A stretch of DNA of 64,000 bases, taken from contig NZ_MSZZ01000045.1 in NCBI RefSeq assembly GCF_002093975.1, forward strand, positions 1 to 64,000, given 5' to 3'. The position numbers and the translations under genes were made by a program. The DNA is from Thermoactinospora rubra. GTDB taxonomy: Bacteria; Actinomycetota; Actinomycetes; Streptosporangiales; Streptosporangiaceae. Under the pieces are notes generated by a model. It made no database searches and was not told the origin of the DNA. It saw only the letters and a program-made list of their open reading frames with translations. Below, piece by piece: positions 41,186 to 49,721 of this stretch (position 1 is its first letter; every line of letters starts with the position of its first letter).

Positions 41186-42630
41186 GTCCGGTCGGCGGGC
41201 CCGACGCCCGCCGACAGCCCGCTCTCCGCGACGGGGGCCTGGGGAGTGCGCCGGGTGAGCCTGAGCCGGAAGCCGGCGGGCATGAAGAACCCGCCCTCCG
41301 ACACCTTGAGCTCGTAGCCGGGCTCACCTTCCGGCTCGTAGCGGTGCAGCAGCATGGCCAGCGCCAGCGTCGCCTCGTGCTGGGCGAACTGCCGGCCGAT
41401 GCAGGACCGCAGGCCGGTGCCGAACGGCCGGTAGGCGTGGCCAGGCCGGGCGCGCACCGCCTCGGGGAGGAACCGGTCGGGGTCGAACGCCTCCACGTCC
41501 GCGCCCCAGACGGGGTCCCTGTGCAGCATCGGGGTCAGGACGACGACCCAGGCGCCCTTGCGCATGGGGTGGCCGCCGAGCGTGGTGTCGTGCCGGGCCT
41601 CGCGCAGGAACGCGGGCGCGGGCGGCCACAGGCGCAGCGCCTCGTCCAGCACCCTGCGGATGTAGCGCAGCTTGGCGACCTGCTCGAACGTCGGCGCACC
41701 CCCGGAGGCGCCGAGGACCTCGTCGGCCTCGCGCTGCGCCTTCTTCAGCGCCTCCGGATGGGTGCTGAGGAAGTACAGGGCGAACGACAGCATGCCCGCG
41801 GTCGTGCCGTACCCGGCGATGAGGAAGGTCAGGATCTGGTAGCGGATGTTCTCCAGGCTCAGCTTGCGCCCGGTGCCCTCCTGCTCGGTGTTGAGCATGG
41901 CGCCGAGCAGGTCCTGCACGCCGGTGTCGCGCGACTCCTTGCGCTTGCGCACGACCTCGTCGACCAGCCGGTGCATGTAGCGCACGCTCTCCTCGTTGCG
42001 CCGCCGCCCGAGCCAGCGGGCGATCGGCGTCTTGGTGGAATGCTGCAACGTGGAGATCATGGCCGCCACCAGCGGGTGCAGGTCGGGCCGCGAGAAGGAG
42101 TCGAAGTCGTAGCCGAACCCGGCCACGCCGATCGTGTCCAGCGCCAGCTTGGTCATGTCGCCGACCACGTCGACGTACGGCCCGCCGCACTGCTTGTCCC
42201 ACGCGTCGATCAACCGCTCCACGCAGCCGAGCATCGCCCCGTGGTAGCGCCGCATGGCCTCACGGCTGAAGGCGGGCATGAGAATGTCGTGGGCGAGCTG
42301 CCAGTTCGGCTCGTCGTTGTAGGCGGTGAACAGCCCGTCGCCGGTCACCGGCCGGTAGGCGTCGATGCCGAAGCCGACGTGCTTGGCGAAGCGCGACTCG
42401 TCCACCAGCTCGGCGACGAGGTCCGCGCCCGACACCACCACCATCTGGAATCCGGGCAGCTTGGCATGGTAGATGGGGCCCAGCTCACGCGCCCACTTCA
42501 TCGCGCCCTGCATCGGGGTCGCCGGGGTCGCCGTTCTGACGTCACCGAGGAGGGGCAGCCGCCCCTGCGGGTGCGGCAGGCGTTCGACCTCGGGCCACAG
42601 CTTGCCGTTTCGTCTGGTCGCTAGTGCCAC
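41182..42630 (-). CDS. Cytochrome P450 (CYP102-like heme domain, no reductase)
   Basis: This 482-aa P450 has an N-terminus LPHPQGRLPLLGDV and a KWARELGPIYHAKLPGF segment like fatty-acid hydroxylases of the CYP102 type, I-helix LIAGYGTTAG, ExxR in DEALRLWPP and heme loop FGTGLRSCIGRQFA. Unlike CYP102A it stops at the heme domain, with no FMN/FAD reductase. The I-helix reads GYGTTA where most have G-x-E/D-T-T. GTG start after GGAGACGATC. Co-transcribed with the right SARP. The substrate may be a lipid or the peptide; unknown. Confidence 0.9.
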   Translation of the reverse strand: MALATRRNGKLWPEVERLPHPQGRLPLLGDVRTATPATPMQGAMKWARELGPIYHAKLPGFQMVVVSGADLVAELVDESRFAKHVGFGIDAYRPVTGDGLFTAYNDEPNWQLAHDILMPAFSREAMRRYHGAMLGCVERLIDAWDKQCGGPYVDVVGDMTKLALDTIGVAGFGYDFDSFSRPDLHPLVAAMISTLQHSTKTPIARWLGRRRNEESVRYMHRLVDEVVRKRKESRDTGVQDLLGAMLNTEQEGTGRKLSLENIRYQILTFLIAGYGTTAGMLSFALYFLSTHPEALKKAQREADEVLGASGGAPTFEQVAKLRYIRRVLDEALRLWPPAPAFLREARHDTTLGGHPMRKGAWVVVLTPMLHRDPVWGADVEAFDPDRFLPEAVRARPGHAYRPFGTGLRSCIGRQFAQHEATLALAMLLHRYEPEGEPGYELKVSEGGFFMPAGFRLRLTRRTPQAPVAESGLSAGVGPADRT

Positions 42631-42692
42631 GATCGTCTCCCGGATCTCTTGACATGGTCATCGGGAAGAGCGAGTGCAGCCTAGGAGTGGCC

Positions 42693-42709
42693 AGTTGTGA
42701 ACCGGTTAC
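42693..42709 (-). promoter_or_regulatory. SARP-type box before P450/SARP operon
   Basis: AGTTGT (42693) and GGTTAC (42704) are spaced 11 bp in the orientation facing the P450 start 63 nt away; a further GTTAGG follows at 42712. It is weaker than the other boxes in the outer half. It marks the right edge of the regulon. Confidence 0.5.
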
Positions 42710-42806
42710 GTGTTAGGTATCCCGGCGGTGAAGAGGCGTAGCTCCCGGCTGGTGGCGGTGAGCGCGGAGCCGATCACCGGACGGCCACCGGCGGACGCGC
42801 GTTCCC

Positions 42807-43937
42807 TCAGCGCGCGAGCTGCCTGGAGATCACCAGCCGCTGGATCTGGTTCGTCCCCTCGAAGATCTGCATGACCTTCGCCTCCCGCATGTACCGCTCC
42901 ACCGGGAACTCCCGCGTGTACCCGTACCCCCCGAACACCTGCACCGCGTCCGTCGTCACCCGCATCGCCGCGTCCGTGGCGACCAGCTTGGCGATGGACG
43001 CCTGGCGCGTGTACGGCAGTCCCGCGTCGCGGCGCCGGGCCGCCTCCAGGTAGGTGGCCCGCGCGGACTCGACCGAGGCGGCCATGTCGGCGAGCAGGAA
43101 GCCGAGCCCCTGGTGGTCGATGATGCGGCGGCCGAAGGTGGTGCGCTCCTTCGCGTAGGCGACCGCCGCGTCCAGGGCCGCCTGCGCCAGGCCGGTCGCG
43201 CACGCCGCGATGCCCAGCCGGCCGGAGTCCAGCGCCGAGAGCGCGATCTGCAGCCCCTGGCCCTCCGCGCCGATCAGCCGGTCCTCCTCCAGGAAGGCGT
43301 CGTCCCAGAAGGCGGAGGTCGTCGGCACGCCGTGCAGGCCCATCTTCTCCTCCGGCCGGCCGAAGGTGAGCCCCTCGGCGGAGCCCGGGGCCAGGAAGCA
43401 CGACACGCCGCCGGGCGTGCGTGCGAACAGGGCGTAGAAGTCCGCGCGGCCGCCGTGGGTGATCCACGCCTTGGTGCCCTTGATGAGGTAGCCGCCCTCC
43501 ACGCGCGTGGCCTTGCAGGCCAAGGCAGCCGCGTCGGATCCCGCCTGCGGCTCCGACAGGCTGTAGCCGCCGATCTGCGAGCCGCCGAGCATGTCCGGCA
43601 GCCAGCGCGAGACCTGCTCCGGCGTGCCGTACGTGAAGAGCGGGTAGCACGCGAGCGTGTGCACGCTGGTGGCCACGGCGACCGCGGCCCAGCGCGCCGC
43701 CAGCTCCTCCAGCACCTGCAGGTAGACCTCGTACGGCTGGCCGCCGCCGCCCACGTCTTCCGGGTACGGCAGGCTGAGCAGCCCGGCGGCGCCGAGGATG
43801 CCGAAGAGCCCCTCGGGGTAGGTCTCGTTGCGCTCGTGTTCGTCCACCCGCGAGGCCAGCTCCTTGTCGGCGATCTCGCGCGTGAGGTCGATCAGGTCGT
43901 AGGCCTCCTGGGTGGGGAGGAGTCGGTCGACGGCCAC
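42807..43937 (-). CDS. Acyl-CoA dehydrogenase
   Basis: A 376-aa flavoenzyme of standard length with YSLSEPQAGSDAAAL, the FAD-binding region KAWITHGG, and the C-terminal catalytic block AKVMQIFEGTNQIQRLVISR, where the Glu of FEGTNQ is the base in short/branched-chain enzymes. GTG after AGGAGACGTC; the ribosome site overlaps the stop of the indolepyruvate oxidoreductase gene, so they form one operon. Likely acts on CoA esters from amino-acid-derived oxoacids. It lies outside the SARP-box regulon. Confidence 0.93.
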   Translation of the reverse strand: MAVDRLLPTQEAYDLIDLTREIADKELASRVDEHERNETYPEGLFGILGAAGLLSLPYPEDVGGGGQPYEVYLQVLEELAARWAAVAVATSVHTLACYPLFTYGTPEQVSRWLPDMLGGSQIGGYSLSEPQAGSDAAALACKATRVEGGYLIKGTKAWITHGGRADFYALFARTPGGVSCFLAPGSAEGLTFGRPEEKMGLHGVPTTSAFWDDAFLEEDRLIGAEGQGLQIALSALDSGRLGIAACATGLAQAALDAAVAYAKERTTFGRRIIDHQGLGFLLADMAASVESARATYLEAARRRDAGLPYTRQASIAKLVATDAAMRVTTDAVQVFGGYGYTREFPVERYMREAKVMQIFEGTNQIQRLVISRQLAR

Positions 43938-43945
43938 GACGTCTC

Positions 43946-46900
43946 CTAGGCGACTTGGGCGGCGCGGGAGGACAGCTCGGTCAGAGCCTGCCTCGCGCGC
44001 TCACGGAACTCGGTGACTCGGTTGAGCTTGATGTCCTCGTACCCACGGATGGCTTCCGGCAGCGCGGCCAGCGAGGCGACCGCCTCGGCGGTGTCGGCGG
44101 TGAGCCGGTCGAGCGCCTGCCGCATGAGCGTGCGGTACTCCTCGATCAGCTCCCGCTCGACGCGCCGGACGTGCGCGTAGCCGAAGACGTCCCAGGGCGT
44201 GCCGCGCAGGCCCCGCAGGGCGCGCAGGGTCCTGAAGACCAGCGGGGCCGAGCGGCGCAGCTTGATCTTGCGCTTCACGCCGAGCGCGCGCAGCGCGGGC
44301 GGGTGCAGCAGCACCGCGACCTCGGCGTCCGGGCCGAACTCGGCGTCGCGCCTGGCCTTCTCGGCCGGGTCCAGGTGCAGGCGCGCGACCTCGTACTCGT
44401 CCTTGTAGGCCATGAGCTTGTGCAGCGACCTGGCGTAGGCCAGGCCGATGCGGGTGCCGTGCTCCTCGCCGGCGCGGGAGACGGCCAGCTCGGTCACCTC
44501 GCGCACGTCGTCGGCGTAGCGGCGGGCGTAGGCGGCGTTCTGGTACTCGGTGAGGTCGGCGACGCGCCGGGCCACCACCGACTCGAGCGATTCCTCGGCC
44601 TGCGGGGGAGCGGCCGGCGCCACGACGGCGGCCCGGCCGCGGCGGAAGGCCTCGAGGTTCTTCTCGACGGCCGCGCCGTTCAGCTTGATGGCCTCCTCGA
44701 TCGCGGCGGCCGACAGCGGCAGGCAGCCGTGCTGGTAGGCGGCGCCGATCAGCACCATGTTCGCCGGCATGTGGTCGCCGAACAGCTCCTCGGCCAGGCC
44801 CTGCGCGTCCAGGTAGAGGTTGTCCTGCGGGCGCGTGGCGGCCTCGATGCGCTCCAGCGCGCCGCCCGGGGACAGCCTGTCGCGGCCCGTCACCATCGCG
44901 GCGGTCGGCACGAGCGTGGTGTTGACGACGGCGATCGTGTGGCCAGGCCGCGCCACCGCGAGGTTCCCGTCCGAAGCCGCGCCGAGCAGGTCGAAGCCGA
45001 TCAGCACGTCGGCCTTGCCGCGGGAGGCGCGCACCGCGCCCGTGATCGGCCGCGGCGAGATGCGCACGTCGCTGACGACGGGGCCGCCCTTCTGAGCCAG
45101 CCCGGTCTGCTCCAGCCCGGCGGCGTGCAGGCCGTCCAGGTGGGCGGCCATCTGGAGGATCTGCGACACGGTGACCACGCCGGTGCCGCCGATGCCCGGC
45201 ATCCGCAGCACGACCTCGCCGGAGGAGTCCACGCGCCGCGCGGGCTCGGGCAGGTCGGGCAGCGGTACGGCCTGGCGCGGCCGCCTGGTGCCGGGCCGTA
45301 CCAGCAGGAAGGACGGGCAGTCGCCCTTCAGGCAGCTCAGGTCGGTGTTGCAGGAGGGCTGGTGGATGCGGGTCTTGCGGCCGAACTCGGTCTCCACCGG
45401 CAGCACCGACAGGCACGTGGACTTCTCGCCGCAGTCGCCGCAGCCCTCGCAGACGCGCTCGTTGATGACGACCTTCTCGGCGGGCGTGGGCAGCTTGCCG
45501 CGCTTGCGCAGCCGCCGTTCCTCGGCCGCGCACCGGTCGTCGTGGATGAGCACCGTCACGCCCTCGACGGCGGCGAGCTCCTTCTCGACCTGGGCGAACT
45601 CGTCGCGGTGCCGTACCGAGGCGATGGGGTCGAGTTGCACCCCGCGGTAGTCCTCGGGGTTCGGGGTGGTGACGACGACGCGCCGCACGCCCTCCAGGGC
45701 CAGCAGCCTGGTCAGCGCGGGCACATCGAGCCGGCCCTCGGCGCGCTGGCCGCCGGTCATGGCGACCGCGTCGTTGTAGAGGAGCTTGTAGGTCATGGTC
45801 ACCCCGGCGGCGACGGCGGCGCGGACGGCCAGCGAGCCGGAGTGGTGGAAGGTGCCGTCGCCGAGGTTCTGCACGAAGTGCGGGTCGTCGGTGAACGGCG
45901 CCAGGCCCAGCCACTGGGCGCCCTCGCCGCCCATCTGCGTGAGCCCGACCTGGGTGCCGCGTCCCGCCCCGTCCAGCGCGATCATGGCGTGGCAGCCGAT
46001 GCCCACGCCGACCAGCGTCCCCTCGCCCGTGCGGGTGGAGGTGTTGTGGGGGCAGCCCGAGCAGAAGTACGGCGTGCGCGCGGCCACCAGCGGCAGCGTA
46101 CGGCGCAGCCGCGGCAGTTCGGGCAGCTCGACGGGCAGCAGCCGGGCCAGCGCCTTGGCCACGTCGTCGGCGCCGAGCGTGCCGCGGGCGGTCAGCAGCT
46201 CGCGGCCGACCACGGCGGGCGTGTGGTCGCGGCCGTAGAGCGCGGCCTTCAGGTGTCCCTCCAGGAACGGCACCTTGTCCTCCACGACGAGCACGCGCTC
46301 CAGGCCCGCGGTCATGCGGGCCAGCTCGCCGGCGTCCACCGGGTACGGCATGCCGAGCCGGATGAGGCGCAGCCCCAGCTCGGCCATGCGCGCCTCGTCC
46401 AGCCCGAGGTCGTGCAGCGCGCGCTGGACCACGGCGAAGCCGGTGCCCGAGGCCAGGACGCCGAGCCGCGCCCCGGGGGCGTCGAAGACGACGCGGTTGA
46501 GCCCGGTGTCGCGCGCGTAGGCGCGGGCGAGGTCCAGGCGGCGGGTGAGCAGGTCGTGCTCGGCGTCCAGCGCGGCCGGGCCGACGAGGGCGGGCGTGGC
46601 GGGCCGGGGCGTGCGGTCCGGCTCGGGGATGTCGTGGCCGCCCAGCTCGACGACGGCCGAGGCGTCGGCGATGTCCGCGACGATCTTCAGGCCGACCCAC
46701 AGCCCGCTGGCGCGGGACAGGGCGACCGCGTGCAGCCCGAACTCGATGATCTCGGCGACCGAGCCCGGCGCGAGCAGCGGCATGGCCAGGCTCTGGCACA
46801 TCGGCTCGCACGAGCTGGGCACGGTGGAGGACTTGCAGCCCGGGTCGTCGCCGATCCAGGCGACCGCCCCGCCCAGCGGCGCGGTCCCGGCGAGGTTGGC

Positions 46901-47275
46901 ATGGCGGATGGCGTCGGCCGCCCGGTCCAGGCCGGGGTTCTTGCCGTACCAGAAGCCGGTGACCCCCTCGTGCCTGCGCCCGGGCACCTGGCCCAGCAGC
47001 TGGGTGCCGGCCACGGCGGTGGCCGCCAGCTCCTCGTTCAGCCCGGGACGGAAGACCACGCCCGCCGGCTCCAGGAAGCGGGCGGCGCGGGCCATCTCCA
47101 GGTCCACGCCGGCAAGCGGCGAGCCCTGGTAGCCGGAGACGAACACGCGGGTGTCCAGCCCGCGCGAGTCGTCCAGGCGGCGTTGTTCCAGCGTCAGCCG
47201 TACCAGGGCCTGGATGCCGGAGATCAGCACACGGCCACCGGCGGCGGTGTACTTGTCGTCGAGGTGAACGCGCAC
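43946..47275 (-). CDS. Indolepyruvate ferredoxin oxidoreductase (fused alpha/beta)
   Basis: The 1109-aa fusion starts LDDKYTAAGGRVLISGIQAL. The thiamine-diphosphate half contains FCSGCPHNTSTR and GIGCHAMIALDGAGRGTQ. Iron-sulfur cysteines follow in CEGCGDCGEKSTC and CNTDLSCLKGDC. The C-terminal gamma-like half carries MPGIGGTGVVTVSQIL. It decarboxylates arylpyruvates (or branched oxoacids) to acyl-CoA with ferredoxin. I place the start at the GTG giving VRVHLDDKY, matching the family; the frame is open for another 150 codons upstream but runs over the divergent Lrp gene. Partnered with the acyl-CoA dehydrogenase. Confidence 0.92.
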   Translation of the reverse strand: MRVHLDDKYTAAGGRVLISGIQALVRLTLEQRRLDDSRGLDTRVFVSGYQGSPLAGVDLEMARAARFLEPAGVVFRPGLNEELAATAVAGTQLLGQVPGRRHEGVTGFWYGKNPGLDRAADAIRHANLAGTAPLGGAVAWIGDDPGCKSSTVPSSCEPMCQSLAMPLLAPGSVAEIIEFGLHAVALSRASGLWVGLKIVADIADASAVVELGGHDIPEPDRTPRPATPALVGPAALDAEHDLLTRRLDLARAYARDTGLNRVVFDAPGARLGVLASGTGFAVVQRALHDLGLDEARMAELGLRLIRLGMPYPVDAGELARMTAGLERVLVVEDKVPFLEGHLKAALYGRDHTPAVVGRELLTARGTLGADDVAKALARLLPVELPELPRLRRTLPLVAARTPYFCSGCPHNTSTRTGEGTLVGVGIGCHAMIALDGAGRGTQVGLTQMGGEGAQWLGLAPFTDDPHFVQNLGDGTFHHSGSLAVRAAVAAGVTMTYKLLYNDAVAMTGGQRAEGRLDVPALTRLLALEGVRRVVVTTPNPEDYRGVQLDPIASVRHRDEFAQVEKELAAVEGVTVLIHDDRCAAEERRLRKRGKLPTPAEKVVINERVCEGCGDCGEKSTCLSVLPVETEFGRKTRIHQPSCNTDLSCLKGDCPSFLLVRPGTRRPRQAVPLPDLPEPARRVDSSGEVVLRMPGIGGTGVVTVSQILQMAAHLDGLHAAGLEQTGLAQKGGPVVSDVRISPRPITGAVRASRGKADVLIGFDLLGAASDGNLAVARPGHTIAVVNTTLVPTAAMVTGRDRLSPGGALERIEAATRPQDNLYLDAQGLAEELFGDHMPANMVLIGAAYQHGCLPLSAAAIEEAIKLNGAAVEKNLEAFRRGRAAVVAPAAPPQAEESLESVVARRVADLTEYQNAAYARRYADDVREVTELAVSRAGEEHGTRIGLAYARSLHKLMAYKDEYEVARLHLDPAEKARRDAEFGPDAEVAVLLHPPALRALGVKRKIKLRRSAPLVFRTLRALRGLRGTPWDVFGYAHVRRVERELIEEYRTLMRQALDRLTADTAEAVASLAALPEAIRGYEDIKLNRVTEFRERARQALTELSSRAAQVA

Positions 47276-47383
47276 GGGCCAAGCACAGCAACGCTGTCCC
47301 GGTGGAAGCAAGCATCTGCCGACATATCTGGACAAAAAAGCAAAGGGTTTGCGCGAATCCGGGAATAACCTAGATTGGTTTGC

Positions 47384-47839
47384 GTGCCGGAAGAGCTTGA
47401 CGATCTCGACCACCAGCTCATCCGTCTCCTGCGGGAGGACGGCCGGCGGACCTTCTCCGAGATGGCCGGCAGGATCGGCCTGTCCGTGGCGGCCGTCAAG
47501 CGGCGCGTCGACCGGCTCCGGCAGATCGGCGTCATCACCGGCTTCACCGCCACCATCGACTACGCCAAGCTCGGCTGGGGCATCCAGGCCTTCACCGAGC
47601 TGCGCTACTCCGGCAGCACGCCGGTCGCCGAGATCGTGCGGACGACGACGGGCGTGCCGGAGGTCCAGGCGGTCTTCACCATCGCCGGCGACCCCGACGC
47701 GCTCATCCACGTGCGCGCCCGCGACCTGGAACACCTGCAGCAGGTCATCGACACCCTGCGCCGCACCGGCAACGTCACCGGCACCAAGACGCTGATGGTG
47801 ATGGGCTCCTGGACGCGCGACACGCTCAGGCGTTCGTGA
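47384..47839 (+). CDS. AsnC/Lrp-family regulator
   Basis: A 151-aa protein: winged helix ELDDLDHQLIRLLREDGRRT and GLSVAAVKRRVDRLRQIGVI, then a RAM ligand domain (IQAFTELRY, EVQAVFTIAGDPDALIHVRA). It is divergent from the indolepyruvate oxidoreductase with a 108-nt gap, so it probably controls that operon in response to an amino acid. GTG taken as start; an in-frame TTG nine nucleotides earlier is possible. The stop overlaps the convergent glnR by 14 nt. Confidence 0.9.
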   Translation: MPEELDDLDHQLIRLLREDGRRTFSEMAGRIGLSVAAVKRRVDRLRQIGVITGFTATIDYAKLGWGIQAFTELRYSGSTPVAEIVRTTTGVPEVQAVFTIAGDPDALIHVRARDLEHLQQVIDTLRRTGNVTGTKTLMVMGSWTRDTLRRS

Positions 47840-48539
47840 GCGACGACTCCTTCTGGTCGCTGCCGCCGCGGTCGGGGACGAACCGGTAGCCGACGTTGCG
47901 CACGGTGCCGATCAGCGCCTCGTGCTCGGGGCCGAGCTTGGCGCGCAGCCGCCTGACGTGCACGTCGACGGTCCTGGTGCCGCCGAAGTAGTCGTAGCCC
48001 CACACCTCCTGCAGCAGCTGGGCGCGGGTGAAGACCCGGCCGGGGTGCTGCGCGAGGTACTTCAGCAGCTCGAACTCCTTGAAGGTCAGGTCGAGCGCGC
48101 GCCCGCGCAGGCGGGCGGTGTAGGTGGCCTCGTCGATGGACAGGTCGCCGTTGCGGATCTCGTCCGGCACCTCCTCGGCCGCCTGCATGGCCAACCTCCC
48201 CATGGCCATGCGCAGCCGGGCCTCGACCTCGGCCGGACCCGCGCTGTCGAGCAGGACGTCGTCGACGCCCCACTCGGCGCTCATCGCCGCCAGGCCGCCC
48301 TCGGTCACGATGACCAGCAGCGGGCAGTCGATGCCCGTCGTCCTGATCAGCCGGCACAGGCTCTTGGCCTGGACCAGCTCGCGCCGCGCGTCGACCAGCA
48401 CCACGTCGGCGGGCGGGGCGTCGATCAGCGCGGAGGCCTCCGCCGGGGCGACGCGGACCGAGTGCAGCAGCAGCCCCAGCGCCGGGAGCACCTCCGCCGA
48501 GGGGGCGAGGGCGTTGGTCAGCAGGAGCAGGTTGCTCAT
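47826..48539 (-). CDS. glnR: GlnR, OmpR-type global nitrogen regulator
   Basis: The 237-aa protein closely follows actinobacterial GlnR: MSNLLLLTNALAPSAEVLPA, TGIDCPLLVIVTEGGLAAM, WGVDDVLLDSAGPAEVEARL, then EIRNGDLSIDEATY and the winged helix LDLTFKEFELLKYLAQHPGR, TRAQLLQEVWGYDYFGGTRT, VDVHVRRLRAKLGPEHEALI. GlnR is an orphan receiver-type regulator whose phosphorylation pocket is incomplete; it activates ammonium assimilation genes. ATG chosen to match the family N-terminus. It marks the window's right half as conserved chromosome. Confidence 0.93.
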   Translation of the reverse strand: MSNLLLLTNALAPSAEVLPALGLLLHSVRVAPAEASALIDAPPADVVLVDARRELVQAKSLCRLIRTTGIDCPLLVIVTEGGLAAMSAEWGVDDVLLDSAGPAEVEARLRMAMGRLAMQAAEEVPDEIRNGDLSIDEATYTARLRGRALDLTFKEFELLKYLAQHPGRVFTRAQLLQEVWGYDYFGGTRTVDVHVRRLRAKLGPEHEALIGTVRNVGYRFVPDRGGSDQKESSLTNA

Positions 48540-48678
48540 CCAGCCTCCAAACACAGAGGGACCCGGGGGCTACATCGCCCAGGTCCCGTAAGTGAGGATA
48601 ACCCAGAGGCTCTCACGCTTCCCAACACGCCCGAGTAATGAGACGTGCACAATTGACCAGAAAGCCCGTGAGGGGCGC

Positions 48679-48740
48679 GGCCCGCTCTGGACTGAGGAGC
48701 GGAGGAGCGAAGCGACGGAGCGACGAGGGAAGAGCGGGCC
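48679..48740 (+). other. Purine-rich repeat enclosed by a 10-bp inverted repeat
   Basis: GGCCCGCTCT (48679-48688) and AGAGCGGGCC (48731-48740) are perfect complements enclosing a purine-rich run built of GGAGCGA/AGCGAC units. Another pairing (GGCGC ... GCGCC) follows before the MoaD-like gene. Could be a structured 5' leader or a dispersed repeat; no known riboswitch pattern is recognised. Confidence 0.5.
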
Positions 48741-48791
48741 TGAAAGGCGCCCCGAACAGGGAGCGCCGCAGGCGCGACCAAAGGAGCACAG

Positions 48792-49034
48792 ATGGCCGTC
48801 GGAACGATTCGCTACTGGGCTGCGGCCAAGGAGGCCGCGGGCGTGGCCGAGGAGCCGTTCGAGGCCGCGACGCTGGCCGAGCTGGTGGCCGACATCACAC
48901 CGAGGCTCGGCGACGTGGTCAGGCGTTCCTCCTTCCTGGTCGACGGGCAGCCCGTGGGCAGGCGCCCGCACGACCAGGTCGTGCTGACCGACGGGGTGAC
49001 GGTGGAGGTCCTGCCGCCTTTCGCGGGCGGATGA
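48792..49034 (+). CDS. MoaD/ThiS-family sulfur carrier
   Basis: An 80-aa beta-grasp protein ending in the diagnostic GG (VEVLPPFAGG), with TIRYWAAAKEAAG and LVDGQPVGRRPHDQVVLTDG matching MoaD-like carriers for molybdopterin or related sulfur transfer. ATG after AAAGGAG. No MoaE or activating enzyme is adjacent; it precedes an LmeA-like gene in a compact plus-strand run. The exact pathway (molybdopterin or a thio-modification) cannot be decided. Confidence 0.85.
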   Translation: MAVGTIRYWAAAKEAAGVAEEPFEAATLAELVADITPRLGDVVRRSSFLVDGQPVGRRPHDQVVLTDGVTVEVLPPFAGG

Positions 49035-49055
49035 CATCTGGGAGGCTCGATCTTC

Positions 49056-49721
49056 GTGCGGAAGCTCCTCATCTTCCTGATCGTGCTGATCGCCCTCCTG
49101 GCGGTGGTCGACCGCGTGGCGGTGGCCGGCGTGGAACGCGACCTGGCCAACCGCATCGCCGCGAGCGCCGAGCTGAGCGAACCCCCCGAGGTCTCCATCG
49201 AGGGCATCCCCTTCCTCACCCAGGCCGTCTCGGGCCACTACCAGGAGGTCCGGTTCGACCTGGGCACGCTGACCATGGGCGGCGTGCCGGTGCAGGACGT
49301 GCGCGGCGCGGCCTACGACGTCACCGCGCCGCTGGCCGACATCCTCCAGAACCGGCCCCGCATCACGGCGGGCCGCGTGACCATCCGCGGCGTCGTCTCG
49401 CAGGCCACCGTGGACCGGTTCGCGCCCAAGGGCGTGAAGATCTCCGCGAGCGGCGGGCGGCTCATGGCCTCCGGCGAGGTGCTGTTCGGCGTCCAGCGCG
49501 TCAAGGTCGACGCCCAGATGCGCGTCGAGCTGGGCGAGGGCGGCATCCGCGTGATCGCCGAGAAGATCGAGGGGGTCCCCGACCAGCTCGCCAAGCTCGT
49601 CAGCTACACCATCCCGGTCCAGGCCAGGCTTCCCTTCAACGTGAAGCTCACCGACGTCAGGACCGTGCCCGCCGGCCTGGAGCTGGTGGCCGAGGCGAAC
49701 GACGTGCCGCTCCGTGGGTGA
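49056..49721 (+). CDS. DUF2993 (LmeA-like) phospholipid-binding protein
   Basis: A 221-aa secreted/anchored protein with an N-terminal hydrophobic segment (LLIFLIVLIALLAVVDRVAV) and the DUF2993 fold: VERDLANRIAASAEL, VSIEGIPFLTQAVSGHYQEV and a series of beta strands ending LPFNVKLTDVRTVPAGLELV. The mycobacterial relative LmeA takes part in lipomannan elongation. GTG start with GGGAGG upstream. It overlaps the sigma-factor start by 8 nt. Confidence 0.88.
   Translation: MRKLLIFLIVLIALLAVVDRVAVAGVERDLANRIAASAELSEPPEVSIEGIPFLTQAVSGHYQEVRFDLGTLTMGGVPVQDVRGAAYDVTAPLADILQNRPRITAGRVTIRGVVSQATVDRFAPKGVKISASGGRLMASGEVLFGVQRVKVDAQMRVELGEGGIRVIAEKIEGVPDQLAKLVSYTIPVQARLPFNVKLTDVRTVPAGLELVAEANDVPLRG

Noticed and set aside
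16770..42630. Siderophore cluster (Cy domain and aryl starter recall pyochelin-type systems)
   Set aside because: No siderophore receptor, ABC uptake, ferric reductase or iron-box was seen, and the aryl branch is an aminating TrpE/TrpG pair, not salicylate or 2,3-dihydroxybenzoate genes.
48679..48791. Molybdenum-cofactor riboswitch before the MoaD-like gene
   Set aside because: The structure is repeat-based and lacks anything I can match to the Moco RNA consensus; MoaD identity alone is not evidence.
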